Shown here in pieces: positions 1 through 11,860 of a stretch of 64,000 bases of DNA. How positions within the stretch are numbered: position 1 is the first letter of the stretch; each line of letters begins with the position of its first letter. The DNA is from Pipra filicauda. Taxonomy: Eukaryota; Chordata; Aves; Passeriformes; Pipridae. The notes below the pieces were generated by a model. The model was not told the origin of the DNA and did not search any database. It worked only from the letters and a program-made list of their open reading frames with translations. The stretch spans positions 3,606,001 through 3,670,000 of the forward strand of contig NW_024103874.1 of assembly GCF_003945595.2 (NCBI RefSeq), in the 5' to 3' direction. The position numbers and the translations under genes are program-made.

Positions 1-3000
1 CCACTACAAAACCTCCAGCAGAGAACAGGAAGTGCTGTATTAAAGTGTGGGGGTGTCAAGGCTGTGTTTACAAAAAGATCTGATCCAGACAAGTTTTGCT
101 TCATCCTCTGGGATCCACCATGGATGAGGAAGCCAAAAGGGAGGCAGGATGGTGACAGCTGTGGGATAACCCTGGGCTTTGTGCTGGAGGAAGGTGGAGG
201 TGAGACCCCACACACGGCCCTCCCCAGCTCTCCCCAGCAAAGAGAGGAAGGTCAAAAGGGAGAGATGATATTAATTGTCTTGCATAATGTTTATTTATCC
301 TTCAGTTCCCAGGGGAATTGCACACCTATCAGCAATTATCATGGAGCTATCAGCATCCATGAGCCCATAGATGTCTGATGCTTCATTTTGGGAGGATTCA
401 ATAAAGCAGAAGGCCCTGAGACAGAGCCTGCCCACCGCCAGCCCTGCCTGCTCTGTCCCCACATTCTGAGTGCTGCCAGGCGTGACTTCCAGAGCTCCCT
501 GTGGCTGCATGGATCTCTGCCCCACAAACAGGGATTTGGGCAGTGCATCACTAGCTGAGGCCACTGTATCCAGCATGTTCGGGGTCTCAGTTCCCACTAA
601 AACACCCGGAGCATCACCAAACCCAGTGCACTGCCTAATATTCTGCTCTACATCACGTCTGCAAATCAAACACATCTGTCTCCAAAGTGCACTCCCCGGG
701 CTGCTGCCAGACCAGGGAGAGACAGGACTGCAGTAATTGATGTCAAACTGCCCTTTCTGCCAGTGTTTCGGGGCTGATCTGACGGTACCAATGGAAATCA
801 CAGCTTAGGTTTAAGAGAAAGCTCTCTCTGAGAAGGAACCCAAGCCCCCATCCTCCCTCTGTCTTTTTGAGCAGTGGTGGGAAACATCTCCCTCCACCCC
901 CCTCACCTCCTCCCCATCTGTCAAGACCATCTCCATGATGCTTCTCACCTCCCCTCTCCTTTCTTTGCACTCTCTTTTCTTTCCATCACTTTCCTGTCTC
1001 TTCTGACAGGATCAAAGCCCTCCACCAAAACCCATCTAATCACAGACAGTCATCCCCATTTCCATGGAATTACACAAGAAAATGAGGCAGTGTGGCTGCA
1101 GAAGTGGTGTTTCCCTCCTGCACACAGGCAAGAGCACCATTCCCTCCCTCCAGTCCTTCCCAGCCTCTTGATGTCCCTCCATGGGCATCACAGGTCAAAA
1201 CACTATGTCCAAATCCACCCAGACAAGTGAGACCCACGGCTGGAGGAAGGTGAGTTCTCTTCCAGTTCTCTGGAGCAGAAAGCTCAGCCCATAGCAGAGG
1301 AGCCCTCTACCTCCAGCCCCTGTGCAATACTGTTTGTCCCCAAAAATCAGCTTTGACACCCCCACCATGGTTTACCAGCTGAACCACCATCCATCTTTCA
1401 ACCTCCCTGCCCAGTTCTGGGTTTCCCTCAGTATTAAAACGCAGGAGCTGCAGATGGGAGAAGTTCACACTGGAAATCAGAAAATAAGGGCATTGCTTTG
1501 TGAACTTCCAGCTCACTGACGCTCTCTCCGATCATTAAAGCAGGCATCCTTTCAAGATGAGCACAAATCTCCCACTAACCATGCTCCAAACCAGAAGGCA
1601 CACAATGGAGGCAGCAATTAGGAGCAATTGCTGCATAGACAGAAAAATAATTGGTCAGTATTCCTTTGGATGAGCCCAGCGCTGGGAAAGCAATTGAGCT
1701 GGGGTGGAACAGGCTCCCTGGCCATCCCTGGGATTTGGACGTTTTTCAGTTTTATATTGGGATAGAGTTAAATAAAAAAAGGATCTGTGTTGGGTTTTGT
1801 TTGCTAAATGTTGAAAGGTGGAAAAATCAGGAATCCTTGGGAAATGCTTACTCCAGGTGGGAAGGATGGGACGATCGTGCTGAGGACAGTTTCCGTGGGT
1901 ACTACCTCTATAAATGCCACCTCCAAGCATCCAAAACACTGCTCCAGTGGAGCAAGCTGAGACTCAATGCAACATTTATTTATTTTTGTAGCAAATTTTC
2001 CAATTTGTATCATGCTCAGCGTCTCCTGAGCTGTCTGGGAGCCATCAGTGGCACAGGAACCCTGGGGTCTGGCCCTCCTGGTGGGCACCCATCAGCAGTG
2101 GATGTCCCTCACCACAGCAGTCTGGCCACACAAATTCAGTGTTGCATATGCAACAGCACCAGTTTGCCTCCTGAACTCTGATTTACTCAGAGTCTCTATG
2201 GGACCTAAATGGACCATTAATATTCCCCTGGTTTTCCATGTTCAACAGCGTCAACATGTTTCTAATGCAAACCCTATGGCAGAGCTTCCCAAATGAGCCA
2301 GGTCCAGGGCTCCCACCTGTATCTCAAACTGAGCTTCCTGCTTTCCTCTGCTGCATCAGACCAAAGCCAGCATGACACAGAGAGGGAGTGGATACAAAAC
2401 CCCCAAAAAGCTGATGCATTAGATCCTCCCAACAGCAAAGCCTTCCTCTAAATCACATAAAGAAACGGCCCCTTGCTTCCATCAGCTAACAAAGTTTGAA
2501 CTCCAAGGATAATGTCTGCCACCAATTAAAAAGAAAAATGTGCTATGCCAAAGGATGCAGGGAGGAAATGGTGGTGGTGGATGTAACACAGCAGTGAGGG
2601 AAGAGCGTGCCTGGATGCTTGATTTAATTTAGGCTGAGAATTACATGCTTATCTACACTTTTTCCAGGCTAATTGGAAATTTCACAGCTTTTCAGGAGTG
2701 GCTCATGGACGATTACTGAGGTACCTGCTTCCTCCGACCCCCACAGTGCTGTAGGCAGAGTGGCAGCTGGGCAAAGTGTGGGATTGCTCAATTCCAGCTC
2801 ATCACGGACCCAGGGATGGTTCAGGCCACCACGGAGCCAGAGGGCAAGGACAAGGTCGGGTGGTCATCCTGCCTTGGTGTCACCTCCCGGGAGGAAGAAG
2901 AGGAGAGCACAGCCCCTCCTGCATCCCCGCCTATCCCGTGCCTGGAACCAGTTGTACAGCCTAATGCAAACACTAATTACCCTAATTTTGATACAGTCTA

Positions 3001-4129
3001 AACTTCCCACGCTTGGCTTTGTAACAGTAGTGCTTCTTTTCCATCATCCGGTCGGGTGTGATTATATTTAGGAGGGAGGAAGCACAAGAAAGCTGAGCTG
3101 AGCCGTGCTGGAGCCACTGCACGTGTGAAGGAGTTAATGCATTAGAGGCTGCGTTCCTATTATCTCACACCTTAGCCACCATATAATCAGACATAAATCC
3201 AATATGCAAAAGAGGCACTGCACAAAAAAAAAGCACTTGAAAGTTGCTTATGGTTTTGTTCCATACAGACAGCATTGATCTCCCAAAACATGGGCATTTC
3301 AAGGTGCAAATGAGCCTTTCTTGTCTCTTACAGGCTTTTCTAGCACTTCGGCTTTGTGTAAGTGAGGTTAAAGAAGGTGTGAGAGGCACTTAATTACAAG
3401 CACACCAAATTCCTTTGACAAGTCCAAATGAGAGTTTGCCTAAGCAAGAATCATTTCAGCCTCAGCACAGAGCCACCACAGGCTCTGAACCATGCACGGG
3501 GAGGTGAAGGCAGAATAATTTAAGTTAGAGTCAGGGAAAACAAATCCTTTGACTGTAAAGTTCATCAAGGAGAGTTGCTGTTTTCCTACAAAGCTACTGA
3601 TCTCAAGGGGGGAAGAGTTTGCAGATCCAGCGAGGGAAAAACACAGAAGATTTGCTCAGAAGTCCGAAACACAGACTAAAATTAATAGTGTGGGAGCTAA
3701 CGCTTGGGTGAGTGCTGCAAGAAATAGCCACCGAATTCGGAGCCTGAATTTTTAAACGAACTCACCTCATTTAGGCTGTGCCTTTCCTCACATTCGCTTC
3801 CCATGAATATTCAAGCAGAGCAGAGAATTCGCTGGCAGGAATATTAGCGAGAGCAGTGCCAATATCAGAGCATATATTAGCTGGTACTGGAACGTATTCA
3901 CAGGAAAGTGCATTTCAGAGCCGTAATTGCACTCGGCAGTGCCCGTTCAGTGGGGCCTGGCAGGGTCCTGCCAGCGCTGGAACTGCTGCCAAGACAGAGC
4001 CAGGGCAGCCCCCATGGATGTGCTGGGGTCCAGCACCTCTGTACCACCGAGCATCATCCCCCCAAAACCTGAATCACCCATGGGGCTGGCAGCCCTGCTC
4101 AGGGATAGCCACAGCCAAAGGGTGAAGGA
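1..4129. other. Intergenic, no gene recognised
   Basis: Mixed-GC unique sequence. The longest open frame (295-801, minus, 168 codons) has no recognisable features. AT-richer islets near 2,940-3,000 and 3,120-3,420 contain homeodomain-type motifs, including the palindrome TAATGCATTA at 3,135-3,144, and may be regulatory. Confidence 0.6.
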
Positions 4130-4222
4130 AACAAGGGGTATAGAAAGGACACTGGAAAATAGAACCTGGGAAGGCCTCACCTCTACATGTCCCTTTCAAC
4201 CCAAACTATTCTATGTTTCATC
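4130..4222 (+). mobile_element. Possible old CR1 3' end
   Basis: Only the terminal part (gtccctttcaacccaaacta followed by ttctatg) resembles the CR1 3' end; the preceding bases are too diverged to place. It is likely an old relic. Confidence 0.45.
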
Positions 4223-7200
4223 CCAGGATGGGACACTGGGAGAAGACCAGGACCCATGGTTCCCCCTATGGTGACAGGGAGTTGATGGCCCCGTTGAGTC
4301 TGTTAATATTAATGAAGATGAAACCTATCAGGTCTTTAGCAGATTCTATTCTGCTCAGATGGGAAAGGAGCACATTTGTCCCCCCATGGCAGCAAAAATT
4401 TATTAATGTGCCTTTTGCCCAACACACTCCAATTTCTTCATTCAGTTGAGTGTTTTTTAATGTGAAAATGAAAAACTGAAAGTCGTGAAAAATCCCGAGT
4501 GGGACAGGGTTATACCAAGGGCATTGGGTATTAGCTGGGATGGGCACAGCAGGACTCAGAACCCAGCAAACCTGGGGGTCCAGCAAACACAGGGGGAGAA
4601 GGGAGCCAGGCAGAGGCACCTGCTCACCTTGGAGGGGTGGCAGAACCAGCTCTGTGGTGTGTCCATAAAGCTCTGAGTGGTGAGAGATGCAAAAAACTGC
4701 AGGGGTTTCCTACAAGAGGGAGGACTACCAGCACCAGCTGAAGGATTGTCCTTTCAGCATTCACAGAACGGGGTCTGCAGAGCAAAATTTAAGGGATTTG
4801 CCCATGTGTGGCATCTAGTGGTCACCCTTCAAGCCCACTCTCATCCCCCTCCTCCCTAGCCAGCTGAAAGTGTGTTTCTGCTGAAGGGAGGAGAGCTTGT
4901 CCAGTGTTTCTTTTTTTGGCAAGGTCCATATATCTCAGGAAGCCTATAGCCAGTGAAATACATGACACACCGAGGGAAGTAGCACTGAACATATGGCTCT
5001 GTGGTGTAAGATATTCAAAGAAGTTTGATTTAAAGGTAGCAGAGAGGTAGGTGCAGGTCCCACAATCTGTTTAGGGGGAGAAGTGCCTTTCAAATGATTT
5101 TGAGGTTATTTGCACTGAAATCAGAGGTGACACTAAGCCAAGCTCGATGACACCTGTGCTGAGAGTGTGGGGACAACATCAAAGAAAACTGCAGGAGATG
5201 CACCACTGTCCAGGTGTGTCTGGACTGGGCTCACGTGGGACTTTCCCACTTCTCAGAGGTCACATTATGGGAAGAGGCCCTGGTTCCACCCATGCTAAAA
5301 GTCTGGGTCGAATTCAAGCAGTTTCCAGGGCTTTTTTTTGAGCTCCCAAACCATAAAACCAAAAAAAACATCACTAGAGACCATGTGCAACATCCCCACC
5401 TGTGCTGACTCCTGCCCAGGAGCAGGAGGGAGCTGATGCTGAGCCTCTGGCCTGCAGCAGGGAGCTGCTGGTCTGACAAAGGCTACTCCACACAAGGTTT
5501 AAAAGAAATAATTAGGTATAGCAGTTTAAAACACACACAGCAGCATTCTGCTGGTCGAATGACCTTAATTAGACTGTAAAGTGTGGAAAATGCTAATAGG
5601 AAACAGTGCCTGCCTGGAGATGATAAATAAAATGCATTGATCTCTAAGTACTGAGCTGGCAATTCTTTGTTTGGAGGAAAACATATGATTAAAAGTAATC
5701 CAGCAGTAAATACAGAGCAGCCCCTCTGTCATTTGCTGTGGGATGGCCAAGCATGTCTCTGCCTCCAGTGTGGGACCAGCTGCACTGAGCTACAGGTCAG
5801 TTTTATATAGGAGCTTGTGATATAACTGTCCTTTCCAGCCTGAAGCTGGGGTCTGTGCTGCCATCGTTGTGCTGTTAGTGAGGCAGAGGGAGATTTCCCT
5901 GGAAAATCCCACTTGAACTCACAGACAGCAAAATGGAGAGGTCTTTGCTCACCTGCCTGTATCACCTCCATCTCCCACCTTGTGTCAAGGGCAGTCCCTC
6001 GAGGCCTCATGTGGTTCCCTGACAGCACAAACACAGCCCCTGTTTCCTCAGTGCTTCTATTCAAGCAGCCTCAAAGCCCGGAGGGTCAGTGGACTGTGCC
6101 AACATGCTCCAGGGGCACCCGGGGCCAGGTGGAGCCAAGGATTTAACACCTGCTCCCTGCCAGCCTGGCTGTAAACCAGCTCTCTGCAGACCCAGGAGTT
6201 CGTTACCAGAGTTGTTCAATACAATTACGTTTTCTAGGGCTCGTCTGGGAGAATGAAGGTGAATCTCTGCAAGAGCAGGAGGAAGGAGGGTTTCAGTGCT
6301 CACCCATCCCAGGGCTCTGGGTGGTTTCCCTAGCAAGGGATGCTGGCAGCATATGTATCTTCTCCTTCACCCCACACTGCTTGAGAATGGATTTTACCCC
6401 CCACAAAGCCTCTTTTTTCCCTTTTAAAATAAATTCTCCAATGCTCCCCAGTGTTATTCCATCTGCAGTTAATGGGGCCACCAAGGCTGGCACATCCCCT
6501 CACCGCTGCCCCTCGCTTGGGGAACAGAGCGGGAAGCAAGCAGGGAATTTATTTTGTTGGTTTTGCCATTGAAGTAAAGCCCTTTTCATTTCCACACAGC
6601 TGGGGAGGTCAAAGACTCTTGGCAAAGGAGCCCCCAGCGAGCAGGGTTTCTTTAGCTGTTCAGTATTTCTCCTTTCCACCATTCCCACATCCACAGGGTG
6701 CTTTGCTGGCTCCTTCCCCTCTCATCTCTCAGTCTCCAGTGCTCCTGTGCCTGTCCTTTTCACCCCTATATCTCTCACAAAGCCAGAGGAAGCCTGGAAT
6801 CATTCTGCATCTCTGTACCCCAGAGAACGTGCTGAGTGCCAAGAGATCAGCAAACACAGCACTGACATTGGATTTGGAGGCTACAGGCAAGAAACTTGGA
6901 GCAATGTGTCCAGACCAGTGTCCTTGTAATTGCTCCCATCCCTCCTTTTCACCCAGAAGTGCCTTCTCTGTGCAAACTGCAGATTGGTTTTACATGGCAC
7001 GTGCTTGGTTTATGATGTCTTTTAAGGGACTTCTCTGCAGAACTGTGTATTAAATTCCTTTCCAATTCTTGCTTGTTTTGGTACCAGAAGTGTGTTATCA
7101 TACACCAGATGGAGCTAAATAAAAATACCACGAGTGCTGCAGTATATTGATGTGATAGATATATAATAATTAGATGTGCTGTAAAGCTATTAAGGCTGCA

Positions 7201-8443
7201 AATCTGAAGTATCTATTATATTTTCTCCATTTCTATTTCTACAACATCCCTCATAGCACAGTGACAACTGGCAGTGTTAACATCCACATACATCTTTTTA
7301 AGGCACACACAGGCTGTAATATCTGCAGGATTTATCTTGGTGTGACTCAGTCTATCTGACAATAACAGAATGAAAGCAAAGCCCTCTCCCTGCACAGGAG
7401 AACGCACCAGATCCAGATCCATTCCTCCCGGTCAGTGGGTGTGGGGGCAGCAGAACATCCGCGCTGCGAGGATGGGCAGGGACAGGGGTCTGGGCGTCCA
7501 GGGACAGCGTTTCTGATGTGGAAGTGTCACCACGCAGTAGCCGGAGGTTTGCAGAGAAACCAGCGTGAGGACACTGCTCCCTGCCTGCAGGCAGCAGGAA
7601 CACGTGCTCCGTGCTGCTGCCTTGCATGGGATGTCAGCGGCTCCTCGGGGATTCCTCGGGATTGTAGGGCCCCATTGCACCAGCTCGGGGAGACTCAGTT
7701 TGAAGGGAGCGGAGACAAGGAGGAAAGAGCCTGTCTGAGCCAGCATGGGTGAAGGAGTTACCTATCTCCAGCAGGTCCACTGGAAAAACATCCCAGAACA
7801 ACACATCTCTCCCGTGTTTTCCCCTCCAGTATCCCCTAAGTTAAGGGACCAGCACCCCCAAGCTTTCTGATGCAGCAACAGCAGCTGAGTGTTCAGGGGG
7901 ACAAGCTGCCAATTTACGCAACTTTTCTGGAGAGACAGCAGCTGGCAGGGGATGCCCTGGCTGAGGCATCAGCCCCAGAGAATCCCTGCAACGTGCTCCG
8001 GTGGAAACCCACCCACGGCTCCTGGTTCTCCTCTGCTCCCGCTCCACATCCCGCACACCTGCCCTGGGCAGCCAAAGGCACCCGGACTCGCACTTCCCTG
8101 TGCCACAAATGCCATCACCTACTCCTCTGCCCCCACTCCCTGGCAGGAGGATGCAGTTTCCCAGCCCTGGACGGTGCCAGGCACCAGCTCCAGCACAGCC
8201 ACCCACCCTTTATCCATCGGCTTTTCCAACTGCCTGCGGGTTGTTGTGTTGGCGTTTCTCTCTAAAACACTGGATTTTATAACTACCCTGCCATCTATGA
8301 TGAGTGGGCTCTATTTAAAATCACTCTTTATGCTATTCAAAAAAACCCATTCCACTTGCAAAAAAAAAACCATAATGAAAATCCCACAAAAAGCCATCTC
8401 AGGAGCCCTGTGCCAGCTCCACACAGCACAGCAGTGGGTGCAT
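4223..8443. other. Intergenic, no gene recognised
   Basis: Unique sequence with two AT-rich islets (about 5,500-5,720 and 7,060-7,370) that look like candidate conserved noncoding elements, and a modest CpG cluster at about 7,430-7,690. A 200-codon open frame at 6,451-7,053 (plus) is Ser/Pro-rich because of pyrimidine-rich DNA and shows no coding signature. Confidence 0.6.
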
Positions 8444-8630
8444 TCATAGAATCACAGAACCATTAAAATTGGAAAACAAACCATTAGGTCCAACCTTTGA
8501 CTGAAAACCACCTTGCCCACTAAACCCTGTTGTGAAGTGCCACATCTACTCGTTTTTTGAACACTTCCAGGGATGGTGGCTCCACCATTTCCCTGGGGAG
8601 CCTGTTCCAAGGCTTAACCAAATTCACCCT
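8444..8630 (-). mobile_element. CR1 LINE 3' fragment
   Basis: The fragment begins at the tail tcatagaatcacagaacc and continues into the CR1 3' region. On the minus strand it keeps the end of the reverse-transcriptase frame (NRLPREMVEPPSLEVFKKRV). The 5' limit is unclear because the sequence past 8,630 no longer matches. Confidence 0.9.
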
Positions 8631-11600
8631 GTATGGACACCCAGGTGATGCCCAGGGTGGGCATGGCCTCTCTGCCCAGGTACCTGTGCCCCACAGCCTC
8701 CCTCTGACCTGGGAAAATGACATTTTAAGGATTTTTTGAGCAGTTTACCCAGTCCTTCCCACCTTCCTGGATTGTTTTTCACTGGCTGCAAAGACAGAAA
8801 AGCCAGACCCAAGCCCTTGGAGCCACAGCAATGCCCGAGAGCCACTGGGATTGGGCTGCAAGTGCCAGCTCAGTCCATCCACCACTGGAATCCCACAGAG
8901 GCACTGCTGGCCCCAGAGTCCTGCCCTCCAGCAGCAGCTCCCCCAGGACTGGGTTTCATCCTGCGAGGTCTGTACAGGGAGAGATGTGGTGAACTTCTTC
9001 CTTTGGACTAGGAAAAGGATGAGCCCATTCCCCTGCAGTATCAGTGGGATGCAGGAAAACCTTCACACGAGCAGGGTTGGCAGTGACCCTTGGATTCCAC
9101 AAGCAGAAGCTCTTTGATCCCTCTGCTCTGCATCCCAAACCCCTCCTGGTTTAGCCCAACCCCACTGGATCCTCTGGAGCTTTGTCCCATAGGCAGGAGA
9201 TATTGTGCCTGGGAAGGAATGCTGATGCTGCCTGTTCTGGAAGCGGTGGATGAAGGGGTTTTTCCTACCTGTTTAATTAAACATGTTACGAAACTGCAAG
9301 GGGGAGTTTATTGGTTCCCCCCCACACTTTCAATGCACTAGAGCTCATTAAAAAATAAAAGGGAGGGGGGGGTGTTTTCTGCAAACACAGCTTTCAAATA
9401 AGTCTTAATTTAAATAATTAAACAGGCAGCATTTATTTTTCGTGTCGTTTTTATTTTCCTACCAGCTTCCTTGTCAGTTCAGCTCAGATGTGAGGTGTTT
9501 TGCAGCGGTGGGCTGGGTGCATGCCTGTGTGATGCCATGGGCTCTGGACCCCAAAATATGCTTCAGGAGTTTGGCACGTCTTGCCAAGACCCCTGGGAAT
9601 GGTCCCATCCTGCCTGTCCTGGATGATGTTTCTGCCCTGGCAGGACACAATGTCCCCCCCCTCACTGTCAATCTGCAGGGGCTGTGTTGAACTCAGCAGC
9701 CATCCCTTTCCCCACAACTGCAGCCAAACCTCCAGAGCTTCTGCTTTCAGTTTTCAAAGAGCTTTGGGATACATTAGACAGGATAAAAATTTTATAAGGG
9801 AAACATTATACACTTTCATACATATAACCCTCATGTTTCAGGGTAAAAGGCACCTTCTAACTGCCTGGGATGAGGAGGAAACTCCTCCACAGGGTGCATT
9901 AGAGCCTAATTGTTTGTTATGGATGTCATGTGGTGCCCTGTAAGTTTTTAATAAAACCTCCAAACTTTCCTGAAAACACACACACTCAGAAAAAGTCTCA
10001 CGGGACAGACTTGGCTCAGGGCAGTCATCAGCATCAGCCACAGCAGGGAGGGAACTGCCTGCCCGTGAGCCTGGGATAGGGCCAAGACACTCATGTGGAG
10101 ATGGGATGGGGAGCCAAGGAAGGGCTCAGACACAGACCATCCCTGACATCCTGAGCAGGTGGGGCCCCCTCTGCTCCCCAGAGAAGCCCCTCTGCCAGCC
10201 CCTCTGAAACACAGCGTGTTTTTCCTGTCAGCACACGCAGCCAACAGACGTGTTTGCATTTGAGTTGTGAACGGTTTCACATCCCCTAAGTGTCTTAAAG
10301 TAATACTTGATGATATTCTCTCCTTCAGTAAACATATTGATTAGATTACAAATAAGATTACCACTAAACACAGCCCTTCACAGAGCACGAGGCACCACCT
10401 CGGCTTCCTCCTGTCAAGTAGGTTCGAGTTCATTTGTTGCAGAAGCTCTTGATTATTGCGATTTAATGTGACTCTGCTCTTCCTCGCCCCCGGGGACACC
10501 AAACAATTAGTGGTTGCATTTTGGGGTGATTATAACACACCTTGGGGGTGTTCAGGAGGCAAAGAATTAAAGAGCAAAGGACTTAACGACCTAGAAACAC
10601 AGCGATTCCCCCGCACGGCGCTGCCCGTGGGGTGGTGTGACCTGGAATCAATGCAGCAGTCGGGGCTGGGACATGACAGTGCTGGCAACCAGGGCCAGGC
10701 CAGCCCTTGAGCCACAGGGTGACATTAGAGTGTGGCTTTGGGAGCATCTTTGAGGTCTGCAGTGACCTGGGAGAAAGGGCAGGCCAGCAGCAGGGATGGT
10801 TTGGAAGCAGGGTCATCCTACTGCCAATCCCACAGCCTGGACTGCATCCATCTCTCTCCATCCCTGCATCCCTCAGTGATGGATGAGGGGAGAGAAATCC
10901 CACCAAAGCTCAGCTCAACACAAATTAATGGGATTTAGGGCCAAGAGCCACAGGGATCCTGGCTGGATCCAGGCAGCTGGGAAATCCACACTAGCCCACT
11001 CCTCCACATGCAAGAATTGTCCTACAAAAGGCAGGAAGCAGCAGCAAACCCAACAGTGACAAGAGTCTGTTCCACAGCCCCCACTTCCATGGCCTGACAG
11101 CACTCCCAAAGCACATTACTGGGATATTTGGGATTTTTTTACCTCCAGCAGCCACAGTTCCTGGCTCAGCTTATCTCCACCCTCTCCAAACACAGCTCAC
11201 ATGAAACCTTATAGGTTTGTAACTTGTAGGAATTGCAGCACTTGAAAGAAGGGAAATTAGGAGGCAGTGGTTAAAATGTTGGTTCTATGTGTACCATGCT
11301 TTTTGACACTGATTTTCTCACATCTTGCCATCACCAGAAGTCCCTTTTGAACATCTCTGCCCTGTTTGTAAATGTTTCTAATTGGCAGCTTCACTTTCTT
11401 CTGCACCTCCATTAATTCCCCCTGCTTGTATCTGCCTCACTAACATCTGCTCCACTCAGCAACTGTGCCCTCCAAAAAGACTTAAATACATAAATAAGTA
11501 GTCCGGGGGAGCCATTCTGATCAAAGTCTTCCAAAGCATACTGGGCTCTCCTCTTTCCTTTTTTTAAATTTATCGTTTTAATTGGAGGTTTGGGGTTTTT

Positions 11601-11689
11601 TCCTGCCGCATCATCCAAGCTACATCCCCTTCTCTCCCCTTCCCACTTTCTATTATTTAGCACTCAGCAAATCAATAATTTATACTTCG
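8631..11689. other. Intergenic, no gene recognised
   Basis: Unique sequence of moderate GC content. An AT-rich segment at about 10,270-10,400 with GATTA/ATTAG-type motifs stands out as a possible regulatory element. No repeats or exons were recognised. Confidence 0.6.
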
Positions 11690-11860
11690 CATTAAACAGA
11701 AGGGCATTGCCCCCACCGCGGCCGGTGGTTTCGGCAGGGCGGTGTTTCCCTGAGGAGGGATGGAGCGGGGATGGAGCGGAGATGGAGCAGGGATGGAGGA
11801 CTCTGTCGCGGCGTAACCGGGCTCAGAGCACCATCTGCTGCCTGCCGAGGTGAGCCGACC
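11690..11860. other. Small CpG-rich patch with a strong plus-strand splice donor
   Basis: About 170 bp of CpG-dense sequence lies in AT-rich surroundings. It includes the 11-bp minisatellite and ends with GCCGAG followed by GTGAGCC (near 11,850), a good donor on the plus strand. It resembles the first exon of a noncoding transcript, but no partner exon is recognised. Confidence 0.35.
11758..11801 (+). repeat. 11-bp minisatellite, four copies
   Basis: Four tandem units of GGATGGAGCGG occur with one to three changes per unit (units at 11,758, 11,769, 11,780 and 11,791). The array lies inside the CpG-rich patch. Confidence 0.85.

Noticed and set aside
295..801. 168-codon minus-strand open frame
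   Set aside because: No family resemblance, no promoter or poly(A) context, and not extended by splice sites into neighbouring open sequence.
6451..7053. 200-codon plus-strand open frame in the intergenic region
   Set aside because: Ser/Pro/Leu-rich from pyrimidine-rich DNA, no recognisable domain or splice structure, and overlapping shorter frames on both strands of similar quality.
8520..8723. 67-codon minus-strand frame with NRLPREMVEPPSLEVF
   Set aside because: It is the end of a decayed CR1 reverse-transcriptase frame, not a host gene.
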